A stretch of DNA of 54,126 bases, from assembly GCA_019894715.1 (NCBI GenBank), contig JAGXOA010000120.1:1-54126 (forward strand), written 5' to 3'. The notes under the pieces were generated by a model. That model was not told the DNA's origin and searched no databases. It worked only from the letters and a program-made list of their open reading frames with translations. Made by a program: the position numbers and the translations under genes. This DNA is from Promethearchaeota archaeon. Lineage in GTDB: Archaea; Asgardarchaeota; Lokiarchaeia; Sigyniarchaeales; SOKP01. Shown here in pieces: positions 1 through 9,180 of this stretch. Every line of letters starts with the position of its first letter. The stretch's first letter is position 1.

Positions 1-30
1 ACGAGGGAGTAACTGTTTTCTGAGTCTTTA

Positions 31-72
31 GCTCAATTCATCACCCCCCTAAAGGAGGGTGTATTCTTGAGC
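31..72 (-). mobile_element. IS200/IS605-type left-end hairpin (element continues off window)
   Basis: On the minus strand this 42-nt block starts GCTC and ends GAGC and encloses a C-rich/G-rich stem with a TTTA loop followed by GATGAATT. It matches the left end at 53791-53832 at 35 of 42 positions, and one difference (stem positions 13 and 30) is a compensatory A-T/C-G pair. In the copy at the other end of the window, tnpB begins about 70 nt inside this hairpin, so here a tnpB would start about 40 nt beyond base 1, on the minus strand. Bases 1-30 are internal element sequence. Confidence 0.75.
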
Positions 73-137
73 AAAAATGATAAAAATTCAATTAAAAAAG
101 GAGTCTAAAACTTAAAAAATAAAAAATAAGTTATCAA

Positions 138-755
138 TTAACGTGCAGATACGGAGATTCTTTCGATTTCATCCTTCTTTTTTATTGCCTTTGAAACTTG
201 GCTGTTTTTTGCAGCTTGAATTAGTTCTTGGGCGATAGCTTCCTCAAATGTCTTTATGTTTCCATGAGCAGAGCTACCAATTGCTTGAACCAAGTACTTA
301 ATTGATAGATCAATACGCCGTTGAGGTGCAATATCTACAGCAGAACTATAACTAATCCCCCCCATTGCGATTCTCGTTATTTCTTCTCTAGGAGCCGCAT
401 GACAAACTGCGTCAACCAAAACTTGGATAGGATTTTGACCTGTTTTTAATTCTATGATTATAAATGCATTCATTACAGTCTTTAATATAAGACTCTTTTT
501 TCCTTGATGATAAGAACTCTTACGTCCTTTTGTTTTGGTAGCTATAAATCCTGGAGATAATAATCTATTGACAAATCTCTCTATAATTGAAACTTTTGAG
601 GTTTTCCAAAATGTCTTTTTTTCATGTCTTCCACATGAGTGAGGAATGATAATTTTCTTTAAATTAATATATCTCTCAAGTGTCCAGTCTTTGATCTCAA
701 CATCATTATAAGACCATCGATTTAATAGCTTAATATCGTTTTCTTTTTCACTCAT
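138..755 (-). CDS. rps7: 30S ribosomal protein S7
   Basis: Small-subunit protein that nucleates folding of the 16S rRNA 3' domain and contacts E-site tRNA. At 205 aa it has the archaeal/eukaryotic (uS7) length. It contains the family signature around PHSCGRHEKKTFWKT, a basic loop with ERFVNRLLSPG, and the conserved stretch GGISYSSAVDIAPQRRID near residues 128-145. It is the last gene of the minus-strand rpoA1-rpoA2-rpl30e-nusA-rps12-rps7 series, 300 bp downstream of rps12. Translation-factor genes (EF-2, EF-1A) that often follow rps7 in archaea are not seen; an IS left end lies just beyond it instead. The ATG start has no clear Shine-Dalgarno. Identity is secure. Confidence 0.95.
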   Translation of the reverse strand: MSEKENDIKLLNRWSYNDVEIKDWTLERYINLKKIIIPHSCGRHEKKTFWKTSKVSIIERFVNRLLSPGFIATKTKGRKSSYHQGKKSLILKTVMNAFIIIELKTGQNPIQVLVDAVCHAAPREEITRIAMGGISYSSAVDIAPQRRIDLSIKYLVQAIGSSAHGNIKTFEEAIAQELIQAAKNSQVSKAIKKKDEIERISVSAR

Positions 756-1055
756 TTCAGTGCAACAAAAATCATAATAAAATAATTAATATGAAAAATA
801 TTTGATTGTATTAATTTTTTTGGATTTTAGTTGAGTTGATAACACAAAAAAATTTAATTTAGAATTATCAATTAATTCTTCTTCTTCATGGAAGATAAGT
901 TATAGCCTTAAAAATATAGAATAATGTAAAAACAGCACAAATGAAAAACAAAGAAAAGATAACTTTTTTTTCCTAGTAAATCATAAAAATTAGAAATACA
1001 TTTTAAAACATAAAATTTAATTATATAAAAATTAAAATATAGAAATAAGTAACAA
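756..1055. other. Intergenic rps12-rps7, no gene seen
   Basis: AT-rich spacer within the ribosomal gene series. I see no convincing ORF, structured RNA or repeat. It is unusually long for an operon that is compact elsewhere, so rps7 may have its own promoter, but I cannot pick a distinct TATA box. Confidence 0.5.
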
Positions 1056-1484
1056 TTATCTAATTGGTTTCTCTCTAATACCTTTTATTAAAGCCTCTAG
1101 ACCTACACCATTTACCTTTGTTACTTTCCATCTTACTCCTGGAAGATCACCAACAGCTCGTCCTTTAGCACCACCAATACCTTCAACAATTACTCTGTCG
1201 TGTTCTTCAATAAAGTTTAATGCTCCATCTCCTGGGAGAAATGCAGTTATAGATTTACCATTTTTCTTTAGTTGTACTCGAACACATTTTCTAATTGCAG
1301 AGTTTGGTTGTTTACTTTCTCTTCCAACTTTTTTTAAGACGATTCCAGAGGCAGCAGGAGCTCCTTCTAAAGGATCAACCTTTTGCTTTAATTTCAATTT
1401 TTTTCGTTTGTACTTTGTTTTTGACCAACGAAACTTTTTTCTGTTTGCCTTTAGCTTTCGTGCAGCATATAATCCTTTTGGCAT
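1056..1484 (-). CDS. rps12: 30S ribosomal protein S12
   Basis: Decoding-site protein of the small subunit (uS12). The 142-aa product has the archaeal N-terminal basic extension and the universally conserved [15 protein letters not shown] block, followed by [15 protein letters not shown] and [20 protein letters not shown]. It lies between nusA-like (165 bp upstream) and rps7 on the same strand, the usual archaeal order. The start ATG ([11 protein letters not shown]) agrees with the family; a weak TGATTTGAT stretch precedes it. Confidence 0.96.
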   Translation of the reverse strand: MPKGLYAARKLKANRKKFRWSKTKYKRKKLKLKQKVDPLEGAPAASGIVLKKVGRESKQPNSAIRKCVRVQLKKNGKSITAFLPGDGALNFIEEHDRVIVEGIGGAKGRAVGDLPGVRWKVTKVNGVGLEALIKGIREKPIR

Positions 1485-1649
1485 ATCAAATCAAGTTAAT
1501 ATCTTATAAAGATTTTTTTTAATAATTCAGTAAATATTTCTTTAAACTTAAAATTATTGAAAAAGAATAGTCTTTGTTTATAATAGTTAAAAATAGAGAT
1601 CTAATTATTTGATCATTATACAAAATATTATTATCAGATTTAAAAAAAA

Positions 1650-2135
1650 TTAATGTATAGGACGGGTATCAATTATAACATTATCTATTTCAAAATGGCG
1701 TGTTACTAGTTTTTTAACTTTTCTTATCATTGAACCATCTTTTCCAATAGCTTTTCCTCGATCTTGAGGACGAACAGAGATAATAACAGTTTTTTTATAG
1801 TTTTTTCCTTCTTTTATCTCAACACTATTTACTTTTATTGAATTTTTGGTTGTATTTAGAATATATTTTATAAATACATCAAGTTTTTCAGAAAAAGGAA
1901 TTACATCTATTTTCTTTTGAAGTTTTATGGTAAGATCTTTTACATGTTCGCCATCTTTTCCAATAGCTTTTCCAACATCATCTTTTTTTACAAGGAAAAT
2001 GATGACATCACCATAATTATCGGGGGTATCATAGAGGATACAATCCTTAATTATAGCTCCAGAAATATTATTAAAAAGACTAATCAATTCCATGCATTGT
2101 CTATCAATCTTTATCCTTTTCTTGATCATAATCAT
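1650..2135 (-). CDS. nusA: NusA-like KH-domain transcription termination/antitermination factor
   Basis: Archaeal NusA homologue consisting only of the two KH RNA-binding domains. Both carry the GxxG loop in nearly identical context: GKAIGKDGEHVKDL (about residues 56-69) and GKAIGKDGSMIRKV (about residues 128-141). The 161-aa length is usual for the archaeal protein, which lacks the bacterial N-terminal polymerase-binding and S1 domains. It sits 24 bp after rpl30e and upstream of rps12, the conserved operon position. The first codons read MIMIKK, so Met3 (position 2129) is an alternative start. No Shine-Dalgarno is visible. Confidence 0.93.
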   Translation of the reverse strand: MIMIKKRIKIDRQCMELISLFNNISGAIIKDCILYDTPDNYGDVIIFLVKKDDVGKAIGKDGEHVKDLTIKLQKKIDVIPFSEKLDVFIKYILNTTKNSIKVNSVEIKEGKNYKKTVIISVRPQDRGKAIGKDGSMIRKVKKLVTRHFEIDNVIIDTRPIH

Positions 2136-2159
2136 ATTTATTACGTTTATTATTTTATT

Positions 2160-2537
2160 TTAATTTAAATTATTTTTATTAACTAAGGATTTTAGATCGC
2201 TATCCCCATAATTATATATTCCAATTATACTTATCATATAAGGTTTTGCGCAAGCAAGCCCTAGATCCCAGCTTGAACTTTTATAAGTATGGATAGGTAT
2301 AATACTTTTTGAAATATGATTATAATGGTTTAGCTCATTAATAATATCTTGAGAGCAATTATTTGCAACAATTAACATTTTATATGGATTTTCTCTTAAT
2401 TGTTTTAAAACTTGATTTTTTCCACATACAATATTCCCAGTTTTCAACGCAACTTTAATATTAACGTCTATATCGAAACTTTTTTCTTTCTTCCGTGATA
2501 AATCAATTTCCATCGATTTTTTATTTTTCTTTGCCAT
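2160..2537 (-). CDS. rpl30e: 50S ribosomal protein L30e
   Basis: eL30 of the L7Ae/L30e/S12e RNA-binding family. The core (about residues 27-118) shows the family pattern KTGNIVCGKNQVLKQLRENPYKMLIVANNCSQD and later SSWDLGLACAKPYMISIIGI. A basic N-terminal extension of about 25 residues (MAKKNKKSMEIDLSRKK) makes it longer (125 aa) than the usual 95-110 aa. It sits 58 bp downstream of rpoA2 and just upstream of nusA, its standard archaeal position. Confidence 0.92.
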   Translation of the reverse strand: MAKKNKKSMEIDLSRKKEKSFDIDVNIKVALKTGNIVCGKNQVLKQLRENPYKMLIVANNCSQDIINELNHYNHISKSIIPIHTYKSSSWDLGLACAKPYMISIIGIYNYGDSDLKSLVNKNNLN

Positions 2538-2595
2538 GATACATCAGATAGTAGATAATTAATTCAATTTAATAGGTAAATAAAAAAATGTTTTG

Positions 2596-3807
2596 TTATT
2601 TTAATTTTTTTGGGTTATTTTTGCCTTTTAGAATTTCTAGATTTTTATCTAGATCAAATTGAACTGAAACACGTCCAGTTCCGATTGGGCATACTTGCCC
2701 GACTATTACATTTTCTGGAATTCCTAATAAGCGTTCTTCTTCACCATAAAGTCCTGCATCAAGTAATTGATTTACTGTAACTTCAAATGCAGCTCTGGCA
2801 AAAACACTTGATTTTGCTCCTGAAATCCCATGCCTTCCTATAGATTGAATAGTACCTGTTGTGCACATTAGATCTGAAAGGATTAATAAATGTCTTAGAT
2901 CCACATCTAGACCTTGTTGTTCAAGTACTTTCTTAGCTTCTTCAATAATGAGACTTCTTGCTGACTCAATTCCAAATAATTTTTCAATTTCATGAATATG
3001 ATTTGAAACAGTTCTTGAGATATCCACACCTTCTATTTGAACAACTCCAACCATATTTGTTCCTTCTGTTTTAATGACCCATTCTTTCCCATTATCACCA
3101 AGTGTAAGTAAACCTCTTTTTACACCCCTTATTCCTTTAATTACTTTTTTAAGAATTTTTTCACGTAATTTTTGAAGTTGTTGTAAATCTTCGATTCCAG
3201 GATCTATAATAATTTTATTCCCTTCTCTTTTGATAGATCCTTTTTTCTTGTATCTTTTTAAAATTTCAGGAATTTCGTCAATATCAATATTTTTTTTCTC
3301 ACAGATTTTAGGAATTAGATTAATAATAATATTCCAATTGACAAAATCTAGATCAACTTCAGAACTAATTTGTTCGATTCTAATTTGTTCAATTCTATTA
3401 TGGACTTTTATTGCTTCATTTTCGTTGATTCGATGGTCAGAATCCAAAAATATAGTCATCTGTGGTGTACTAGGGAACCGGCGTGCATCTACAATTTCAA
3501 TCAGGCGAGGTAGTCCTTGAGTTACTGAGAATTCTTCTACTCCAGCATAATGAAAGGTTCTGAGGGTCATTTGGGTTCCGGGTTCACCAATAGATTGAGC
3601 TGCAACAGTACCAACTGGTTCTGAAGTCTCAACAATAGCATTATTAAAATTAATAAAAACTTTATTCAGAAGATATTCAAGTTGTTCTTCCTCTAAATCT
3701 TCATCTTTAATTTTATTTCTGATTTTTTCAACTAGATCCTTAGGAATTCCATCATTTTGTAATTCTTCTAAGGATTTTTTTAACATTTGATTTGTCATTT
3801 TTGCCAT
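2596..3807 (-). CDS. rpoA2: DNA-directed RNA polymerase subunit A''
   Basis: C-terminal part of the split largest RNA polymerase subunit; it completes the trigger loop/jaw/clamp side of the active centre. The 403-aa protein contains the conserved [27 protein letters not shown] region (about residues 62-87), the trigger-loop area, and the C-terminal [16 protein letters not shown] and [21 protein letters not shown] blocks. It follows rpoA1 by 20 bp and was surely transcribed with it. A GAGGT motif nine bases before the ATG is one of the few good ribosome-binding sites on this operon. Confidence 0.97.
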   Translation of the reverse strand: MAKMTNQMLKKSLEELQNDGIPKDLVEKIRNKIKDEDLEEEQLEYLLNKVFINFNNAIVETSEPVGTVAAQSIGEPGTQMTLRTFHYAGVEEFSVTQGLPRLIEIVDARRFPSTPQMTIFLDSDHRINENEAIKVHNRIEQIRIEQISSEVDLDFVNWNIIINLIPKICEKKNIDIDEIPEILKRYKKKGSIKREGNKIIIDPGIEDLQQLQKLREKILKKVIKGIRGVKRGLLTLGDNGKEWVIKTEGTNMVGVVQIEGVDISRTVSNHIHEIEKLFGIESARSLIIEEAKKVLEQQGLDVDLRHLLILSDLMCTTGTIQSIGRHGISGAKSSVFARAAFEVTVNQLLDAGLYGEEERLLGIPENVIVGQVCPIGTGRVSVQFDLDKNLEILKGKNNPKKLK

Positions 3808-3827
3808 CTTAACTATACCTCATATAA

Positions 3828-6800
3828 TTATTCTTTAATTCCATTATTTTGTTCTTTCCATTCAATAAATTGTTGAGTAACCTTACCTCTCCAAACAGCA
3901 TTCTTTCCAGTCTCTTCTTTGAATTGATGGTGTAATTTTTCTTCTTCTGGTGCTTTGGGTGATTTTTCTGCTTTTTCTTTTTTAGGTGTTGTTTTAGCGG
4001 GTTGTTTAGTCTTTGGTGTAGTTTTTAGGGTTGTTTTTACCGGTTGTTTTGTCTTAGGTGTTGTTTTAGCGGGTTGTTTAGTCTTTGGTGTAGTTTTTAG
4101 GGTTGTTTTTACCGGTTGTTTTGTCTTAGGTGTTGTTTTAGCGGGTTGTTTAGTCTTTGGTGTAGTTTTTACCGGTTGTTTTGTCTTAGGAGTTGTTTTT
4201 GCTGTTTTTGATTTTATACGTCTTATTTCATTTAAATCTAATGACTTGGCTTTTAACAATAACACATCTAGATTCACAGCATCCCCATGATCTGTGTGCT
4301 GTGGATTAATTGAATCATCACCAAATTTAAATTGAATAATGTTTTTATCGGAGTTGCGAACTGTTCCATCATTCTCTATCACCATATCTTGCAAAGCATT
4401 GACTAAACGCCTCTGCATATATCCGCTTGTTGATGTTCTAACCGCTGTATCTACAAGTCCTTCCCGACCGCCCATGGCGTGGAAGAAGAACCCCACAGGT
4501 TGAAGTCCATTCCGATATGATTGTCCAACAAAACCTCTTGCTTTAGGTGTAAGATCATCGACTTTAAAATGTGGAAGTGTTCTTGAAGAATAGCCTCTAT
4601 TAATTCTTTCTCCTCTTATAGCTTGCTGACCTACAACAGCAGACATTTGACCTAGGTTTAAAATATTTCCTCTGGCACCTGATTTAGTCATAATAACTGA
4701 ATGTGCCTCATCACCTATGAAATGAGTAGCTAATTCTTCAGCTTTTTTACGTGCTTCAGCTAAAATTTGTCTTATCCGTAGTTCTAATGTTTCTTTTAAA
4801 GAACGTCCCGGAGCTCTTTTAAGAATTTTTGTATTATTTTCTCGAAATGCTTTTATAAGTTTTTTGGCTTCATCAGTTGCATCATGTAATACTTTTTGTA
4901 TGTGTTCATGTGATTCACCCCTGATAAAGACTTCATCTAGTCCCATTGTAATACCATTAAGTCTAATTACATAGAGAAGCATTCTTGTTGCGCTATCTAA
5001 GAAGAGTCTACCAGTTGCATTTCCATGATCTTTAATAATTCTTTGGAGTATACTATTTGATTGCATTGCTCCGAATGAATTTTCATCGATTGTACCAGCT
5101 AATAATTCACCATTTTTAATTGTTACATAGGCATCATATTCACATTTTTCTTCTTTGCATACATTTCCATCCTTAATAAAGCATTTTTTGCAGAATTTTG
5201 ATCTTAATCTTAGATTCAAATCCTCTGGTAAAAGTGTGCTAAAAATTTGTTTACCAGAATACATTGGTTCTGGTTCTTTTATATTTGGTTCAATTTTATT
5301 TAAATCAAAATTTGGATGAGAATAAAATACATTTCCCATATAAAGTAATTTTAATGTATCTTTAACATTATAGACAGAATTTTTATTGGTAAATTGAAAA
5401 ACAGTAGAAATAAAGTCTTGTACACCTCCCAGTATTGGGCCTCCAAAACGAGGAGATAATATATGTTCTTGAACTTTTAATAATAATTCTGCTTCTGTTC
5501 TAGCTTCTTCACTTTGAGGTACATGTAAATTCATTTCATCCCCATCAAAGTCAGCATTATAAGGGGGACATACTGTTAAATTTATCCGAAAAGTTTTACC
5601 CTTCATGATTTTAACTTCATGTGCCATAATTGACATTCTGTGAAGAGAAGGTTGTCGGTTAAATAATACCAAATCACTATTATTTAAGTGTCTTTCAACT
5701 GTAAATCCTGGTGCAAGCATATCAGCAATTATTTTTCTATTTTTAACATATCGTAGATCTATTCTCCTTCTATCATTTCTAATAATATAATTTGCTCCAG
5801 GATGTATCTTGGGACCATTTATTATCAATTGTTTCATTTGTTCAATATTCCAATCATTAACGTTGGTTGGAATAGTTAAGATTTTAGCGATTTTTTTAGG
5901 TACACCAACTTCATTAATGCTAATGTATGGATTTGGTGATATAACACTCCTTGCTGAGAAATCTACACGCTTACCGCTGAGATTACTTCTAAATCTTCCT
6001 TCTTTTCCTTTTAATCTCTGCGTTAATGTCCTTAAAGCTCTACCAGATCGATGTCTGGCTGGAGGGATTCCAGATACTTGATTATCAAAATAGGTTGTAA
6101 TATGATATTGTAATAATTCCCATAAATCTTCTACTATTAAGTGAGGTGCCCCTGCATCTATATTTTCCCTTAATCTTTGGTTAATTCGGATAACATCAAC
6201 AAGTTTATGCGTAAGATCATCTTCAGAACGTATACCACTATCAAGTGTTATTGATGGTCTCGCACATACAGGAGGTATAGGTAGTACTGTAAAAATAACC
6301 CACTCCATTCTGGCATTTTGAGGAGAAATTCCCAGTATTCTAAGGTCAACATCAATAATTTTTTTCATTCGTTCTCTTATTTCAATTGGTGTTAATCTTC
6401 GAGATCCCTTAATCTCTTCTTCCTCGTAGAAAGTAGTAGGTTTTTCTAAAATAATCTTTTTCTTTTTAGCTCCGCAATAAGGGCATATTTTACTTTTCCT
6501 TGCTCTTTTATAAACCTGTCCAGTATTTTCTTCATCTCCTTCAGACAACATTTTACGATTAGAAATTTGCTCTTGTCGAAGTGTATCTTTTTCTTCATCA
6601 GAAAGCATTAATCTTGAGCATTCTGGGCAAATTGATCGTAAAATTTTTAAGATCTTTTTAGAATATCCTACATGGATGACTGGTCTTGCTAATTCAATAT
6701 GACCAAAGTGCCCCATGCAATTACTTACTAGATTTCCACATGTTTGGCATCTTTGTCCCGGTTCTATAGTACCCAATCTCTGATCCATTAAACCAGAAGG

Positions 6801-6935
6801 AATAGGTAATCCATCTTCATCATAAGTATCTGCTGTTACAATTCTTGCAGATGACATTTTTCTAATTTCATCAGGACTAAGAAGACCAAATTTTATTTTT
6901 TCTATTAATTTTGTTCTTGAGAATGTATAAGTCAT
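3828..6935 (-). CDS. rpoA1: DNA-directed RNA polymerase subunit A' with repetitive C-terminal tail
   Basis: N-terminal part of the RNA polymerase largest subunit. The catalytic Mg-binding motif NADFDGDEMN lies near residues 458-467. Zinc-binding CxxC/CxxH elements are seen at the N terminus (CQTCGNLVSNCMGHFGH) and in CPYCGAKKK. Beyond the conserved end (about residue 905) the protein adds about 130 residues: repeats of TTPKTKQP-type units with extra TTLK spacers (roughly residues 908-987), then an acidic/charged end (EKSPKAPEEEKLHHQF). At 1035 aa it is longer than typical archaeal A' (about 870-910 aa). No rpoB precedes it; a 588-bp gap and a histone gene do. Confidence 0.97.
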   Translation of the reverse strand: MTYTFSRTKLIEKIKFGLLSPDEIRKMSSARIVTADTYDEDGLPIPSGLMDQRLGTIEPGQRCQTCGNLVSNCMGHFGHIELARPVIHVGYSKKILKILRSICPECSRLMLSDEEKDTLRQEQISNRKMLSEGDEENTGQVYKRARKSKICPYCGAKKKKIILEKPTTFYEEEEIKGSRRLTPIEIRERMKKIIDVDLRILGISPQNARMEWVIFTVLPIPPVCARPSITLDSGIRSEDDLTHKLVDVIRINQRLRENIDAGAPHLIVEDLWELLQYHITTYFDNQVSGIPPARHRSGRALRTLTQRLKGKEGRFRSNLSGKRVDFSARSVISPNPYISINEVGVPKKIAKILTIPTNVNDWNIEQMKQLIINGPKIHPGANYIIRNDRRRIDLRYVKNRKIIADMLAPGFTVERHLNNSDLVLFNRQPSLHRMSIMAHEVKIMKGKTFRINLTVCPPYNADFDGDEMNLHVPQSEEARTEAELLLKVQEHILSPRFGGPILGGVQDFISTVFQFTNKNSVYNVKDTLKLLYMGNVFYSHPNFDLNKIEPNIKEPEPMYSGKQIFSTLLPEDLNLRLRSKFCKKCFIKDGNVCKEEKCEYDAYVTIKNGELLAGTIDENSFGAMQSNSILQRIIKDHGNATGRLFLDSATRMLLYVIRLNGITMGLDEVFIRGESHEHIQKVLHDATDEAKKLIKAFRENNTKILKRAPGRSLKETLELRIRQILAEARKKAEELATHFIGDEAHSVIMTKSGARGNILNLGQMSAVVGQQAIRGERINRGYSSRTLPHFKVDDLTPKARGFVGQSYRNGLQPVGFFFHAMGGREGLVDTAVRTSTSGYMQRRLVNALQDMVIENDGTVRNSDKNIIQFKFGDDSINPQHTDHGDAVNLDVLLLKAKSLDLNEIRRIKSKTAKTTPKTKQPVKTTPKTKQPAKTTPKTKQPVKTTLKTTPKTKQPAKTTPKTKQPVKTTLKTTPKTKQPAKTTPKKEKAEKSPKAPEEEKLHHQFKEETGKNAVWRGKVTQQFIEWKEQNNGIKE
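3975..4205 (-). repeat. In-gene tandem repeats (24-bp subunit, 72-bp higher-order unit) in rpoA1
   Basis: The DNA coding for the A' tail is tandemly repeated. A 24-bp subunit encodes TTPKTKQP/K variants, and a 72-bp higher-order unit (24 residues, beginning TKQPVKTTLKTTPKTK) occurs twice with near-identical nucleotides plus partial copies. The near-identity at DNA level suggests recent slippage or recombination expansion. It is coding, not a CRISPR array. Confidence 0.85.
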
Positions 6936-7523
6936 AAGAAGAAAGCATCCTTATTTGTTTTTTTAAAAATTAAATATATTAAAAAATTAGTTAATAAGTA
7001 CTCCACTGTATGAGCATTAATCAACTAAAAAATAAAAATTTTATGGTTAAAATTGAATAAATTTAGAACTTATTATATTTTAACTCTAACTATAAACTTG
7101 GACATATTGTCCAGTTATCCCATCGTTAGAGGAGATGGGGTGGTACTCATTAGATATAACTTTTTTTCCAACTTGATTTTCATTCTACTTTTTATCCCGA
7201 AGAGGGATATTTTTTCTACAATTGAGGGAAATCCTCTTATTTTTCATTACCAATGCATACCTAAACGCTATATCTCTATTTTTCCTCATTCAACTCAATA
7301 GATTCTTTGAATGTAGCTTTCATTATTATTTATTTTATATAATATTTTAAGAAGGATAAAGAGAATGGGAATGACGATTTTTTGATTTTTACGATGGTTC
7401 TTATTTGATGTTCTTTAAATAATATCCAAGTTTTTCCATATATTCTTCGACTAGTAACTACTGTAAGAAATTTTGAGGATTATAAAAGAAAAAAAAAAGA
7501 AAATAAAATTTTGAGCAGAAAGT
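6936..7523. other. 588-bp spacer between histone and rpoA1, with two hairpins
   Basis: No convincing gene. The position would normally hold rpoB. Two inverted repeats stand out: a perfect stem GGACA-TAT-TGTCC at 7100-7112 and CCCATC/GATGGG at 7119-7139. The second is followed by TGGTACTCATTAG, which resembles the right end of the IS605-type element at 10058-10095. A low-complexity ORF here (7053-7301, TTG start) looks spurious. The rpoA1 promoter must lie within this region. Confidence 0.5.
7119..7152 (+). mobile_element. Possible solo IS200/IS605 right-end hairpin
   Basis: Stem CCCATC/GATGGG with a nine-base loop, then TGGTACTCATTAG. The layout parallels the clear right end at 10058-10095 (hairpin, then TGGTAGTTCAATTTAG), but the stem sequence differs and no left end or transposase is nearby. 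It may be a decayed solo end or unrelated. Confidence 0.35.
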
Positions 7524-7733
7524 TTAGATTACTAAATCAATAGCTATCGTCATATCTTGAGATGTTACTTTTTTACGTCCAGAATGCTTAGCAATATCTA
7601 AAGCACAGTTAGTTAAATCTTTTGCATATTCTTCTAAGAAGTCCATTAATTTATCAACTGCGGTTCTACTTACAATTTCTGCTCCAGCTTTTTTCATTAA
7701 AGCCCTTAGTGGGCTCCAGGCAAATGCTCCCAT
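7524..7733 (-). CDS. Archaeal histone (HMf-like histone fold protein)
   Basis: DNA-packaging histone-fold protein of 69 aa, the minimal length for archaeal HMf/HTz-type histones. It has SPLRALMKKAGAEIVSRTAVDKL (alpha1-alpha2), a long central helix DFLEEYAKDLTNCALDIAKHSGRK, and the C-terminal VTSQDMTIAIDLVI, where the family has K(x)xxxxDI/V near the end. No tail extension is present. GTGGAGG sits 12 bases upstream of the ATG and a TATA-like TTATATATAA lies near 7822-7831 on the minus strand. It is monocistronic by position. Certain as a histone; the paralogue type cannot be assigned. Confidence 0.93.
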   Translation of the reverse strand: MGAFAWSPLRALMKKAGAEIVSRTAVDKLMDFLEEYAKDLTNCALDIAKHSGRKKVTSQDMTIAIDLVI

Positions 7734-8267
7734 TTTTTATTCATTCCTCCACTTATTTAATAGTATCTTATTGTTAATTTTTAGATAATTTTTATTATCT
7801 TATATTTATTTTAGTATTTGTTATATATAAATGTGTTGGTTAAACTGAGCAAAAATATCACTTAATTTTAATCGACAAAAAACTTACTCATTGATAGAAA
7901 AAAAGTTTTTTACTAGTGAAGTCCATTATATGATTTGATGAATAAATTTTTAGCAATAATGATGTTTGTGATCTAATGATAGTAACTATCTAGTATTTCT
8001 GATGAGATTTGCATCCTTTTTATTATAATAAAAATATGAATTAAAGGATAGACTAACCTATAGATAATGAGATTAATTATATAATACATACCATCCCTTT
8101 ATTTAGTGATCATTATCGATATTATACAAAATTAAATAAAAATATATTATCTCACATATTGGAAATTAGCAAAATTAAAATAAACAATTAATATACCTTT
8201 ATTAATAAGAATATTATATTTATTCTTTAACTACTTATTAAAAATAATAAACCAAATTTGGTGATTT
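7734..8267. other. Divergent spacer between histone and coiled-coil gene
   Basis: A very AT-rich divergent intergenic region of about 530 bp. Apart from the likely histone promoter (TATA-like sequence near 7822-7831) and the ribosome-binding site at 8260-8264, I see no gene, repeat array or obvious RNA. Confidence 0.5.
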
Positions 8268-8270
8268 ATT
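8260..8270 (+). promoter_or_regulatory. Shine-Dalgarno GGTGA with ATT start codon
   Basis: GGTGA at 8260-8264, three bases (TTT), then ATT at 8268-8270, which opens the frame of the coiled-coil gene. The in-frame stop TGA at 8262-8264 overlaps the GGTGA, so translation cannot begin further upstream. The same GGTGR-N3-ATT arrangement precedes the XPD gene and the small gene at 39759-40040. Confidence 0.6.
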
Positions 8271-9113
8271 ATCAGTGTTAATTGGGAAAAAGCATATTCA
8301 AGACCTAATTCTTTTCAGAAAATAAAAAGTAAAGATCTACTTAAATTAAAAGATCGAATCTCAGATTTAGAAGGTGACCTTGAGCAATTCTTAGAAAAAT
8401 TAAGTAAATCTAAAGAAAAATACTTAATAACAGAAAGAAATTTTACAGAAATAATAGACAGAATCTCTAAAAATGAAAAAGATCTAAAATCAAATATGTT
8501 GGTCCTAAGAGAGAGATTGGAGAAAGCAGAAAATGAACTGAAAAAAAAAGATATAAAAATAAAATACTACGAGGGACCTTTACCAAAAATCAAATCAACA
8601 ACATCAATGCCCCAGAAAGAAGATTTCTCACATTCTTTAACCATGAATAAATTATCTCAAAAAATTGAAATTATCGAATTAAACTTACAGAAATTTAAAA
8701 CAGAACATATCAATGAATTCACGATCAATAAATCTGAAATCAATCAAATTAATACCAGATTAGATAACATAATTGAAAACTTTGAAAAAACAGTTCCTGA
8801 ATCAAATAAAGAAATAAGGAGAATAAAAGATGAACTATTGGTAAAAGATGAACAGATAAGGATCACTAAACAAGATTTAAATCGTGCAATAGTAAGTAAA
8901 GATCATATTATACTGAAATTAGAAAAGGACTTAGAAGCGAAAATAGATCAAGTCAATGATTTAACGAATACAATTGATGCCCTTTATACACAAATATCTG
9001 AAGTACAATGTGCTCCGAATGTTATTAAAAATATCATTGATATTATGCAGAATAAAGGTTTTATTTCAGATAAAGAATTTGAAAAGATTTTAGAGAAAGA
9101 ATTGATTATATAA
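8268..9113 (+). CDS. Coiled-coil protein, probably initiated at ATT
   Basis: Predicted 281-aa charged, almost wholly helical protein with heptad-like coiled-coil stretches (DRISDLEGDLEQFLEKLSK near the start; LEKAENELKKKDIKIK; DELLVKDEQIRITKQDLNRA). No enzyme motif or membrane segment is seen, and I do not recognise a family. The first ATG is at 8496, but the frame is open and clearly coding for 76 codons upstream (WEKAYSRPNSFQKIKSKDL and on), with no ATG, GTG or TTG there. The start is therefore taken at ATT 8268, three bases after GGTGA. A sequencing error changing ATG to ATC at 8271 would be the alternative. Role unknown; scaffold or filament-like function is only a guess. Confidence 0.7.
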   Translation: MISVNWEKAYSRPNSFQKIKSKDLLKLKDRISDLEGDLEQFLEKLSKSKEKYLITERNFTEIIDRISKNEKDLKSNMLVLRERLEKAENELKKKDIKIKYYEGPLPKIKSTTSMPQKEDFSHSLTMNKLSQKIEIIELNLQKFKTEHINEFTINKSEINQINTRLDNIIENFEKTVPESNKEIRRIKDELLVKDEQIRITKQDLNRAIVSKDHIILKLEKDLEAKIDQVNDLTNTIDALYTQISEVQCAPNVIKNIIDIMQNKGFISDKEFEKILEKELII

Positions 9114-9180
9114 CATATATTTTATTTTTCTATATCTATTTTTAAAATATACGTTTTAGGATTTTTAGATTATCTAAGAA

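Noticed and set aside
3975-4205. Regularly spaced repeats suggesting a CRISPR array
   Set aside because: The units are contiguous tandem repeats in frame within rpoA1, with no unique spacers.
3955-4290. 111-aa plus-strand ORF with Val/Gly/Phe-rich repeats
   Set aside because: It is the antisense shadow of the repeat-coding tail of rpoA1; composition is explained entirely by the other strand.
7053-7301. 82-aa ORF with TTG start between histone and rpoA1
   Set aside because: Low-complexity, no ribosome-binding site, overlaps IS-like hairpins, and no family resemblance.
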